Source: an uncultured Amylibacter sp.
GTDB lineage: Bacteria > Pseudomonadota > Alphaproteobacteria > Rhodobacterales > Rhodobacteraceae
Direction of reading: 5' to 3'
DNA length: 64,000 nucleotides
Assembly (NCBI GenBank): GCA_947497475.1
Contig: CANMGS010000002.1
Coordinates: forward strand, 682,001 to 746,000
Shown here: positions 63,981 to 64,000 of the stretch, piece after piece
Layout: every line of letters begins with the position of its first letter
Numbering within the stretch: position 1 is the first letter of the stretch
Made by a program: the position numbers and the translations under genes
Notes under the pieces: model-generated
Told to the model about the DNA's origin: nothing
Databases searched by the model: none
Seen by the model: the letters and a program-made list of their open reading frames with translations, nothing else

Positions 63981-64000
63981 GATTTTTTTTGATGCTTCTG

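Overview
The window looks like a chromosomal segment of a low-to-moderate GC alphaproteobacterium, most likely a Rhodobacterales/Roseobacter-type marine bacterium. This is inferred from gene families and gene order: DctB/DctD, the DUF1638/corrinoid/Bmt cluster, lptF-lptG-lptD-surA-pdxA-rsmA, the cysG-DUF2849-cysI-cysH-DUF934-fpr sulfur cluster, hemA beside an LdtR-like regulator, DUF4167, DUF6525 and the saccharopine pair. No database search was possible, so the genus is not assigned. There is no insertion sequence, prophage, CRISPR array or rRNA operon. Most of the window is core genome with a few accessory insertions.

Layout. 1-2.7 kb: end of a DctB sensor kinase, DctD, and a small secreted protein whose ribosome binding site lies in a long inverted repeat. 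2.7-6.5 kb (minus): nitroreductase, DUF1638 protein, corrinoid protein, Bmt methyltransferase and SufE. 6.6-9.3 kb: a lipoprotein, RNase D and an unknown exported protein. 9.4-11.0 kb: tRNA-Asn, an EnvZ-like kinase without a partner regulator, and a CAT-anticodon tRNA. 11-13.1 kb: divergent LysR regulator and an exported metallo-beta-lactamase-fold hydrolase. 13.2-19.2 kb: purM-purN-TfoX-like gene, ndk, a 47-residue membrane peptide missed by the ORF track, then ABC-F ATPase, MarC and a retropepsin-like protease. 19.2-28.7 kb: holC-pepA (minus) divergent from the lipopolysaccharide export and outer-membrane biogenesis operon ending in pdxA-rsmA. 28.7-36.8 kb (minus): DUF4167, prmC-prfA, DUF1499, ispG, RodZ-like, hemA, LdtR-like and sdhE. 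36.9-44.6 kb: aspartate aminotransferase, an unknown gene, an Lrp regulator, and the six-gene assimilatory sulfite reduction operon.

44.7-47.4 kb holds a bufferin-type (DUF2282/DUF692/DUF2063/DoxX) operon, expected to make a post-translationally modified copper-binding peptide. 47.9-48.8 kb has two near-identical cold-shock genes, each preceded by the same hairpin with a compensatory base-pair change. 49-51 kb has a perfect Zur-like palindrome in front of a COG0523 GTPase and a near copy in front of a DUF6525 gene. 50.9-52.3 kb is an A+T-rich two-gene insert (ComEC-like metallo-hydrolase plus membrane protein), the best candidate for an uncharacterised accessory or defence-like module. 52.3-64 kb: thyX, aroQ, AEC transporter, a PEP mutase/isocitrate lyase-like enzyme, a short Hsp70-like ATPase, a fungal-style saccharopine dehydrogenase pair, an outer-membrane beta-barrel, a BASS transporter, and a redoxin/FAD oxidoreductase/AhpD-like group.

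Most of the annotation is ordinary. The points most worth checking are the DctD lacking the GAFTGA loop, the SD-masking inverted repeat, the bufferin operon and its upstream palindrome, the csp leader hairpins, the paired Zur-like sites and the ComEC-like/membrane gene pair.
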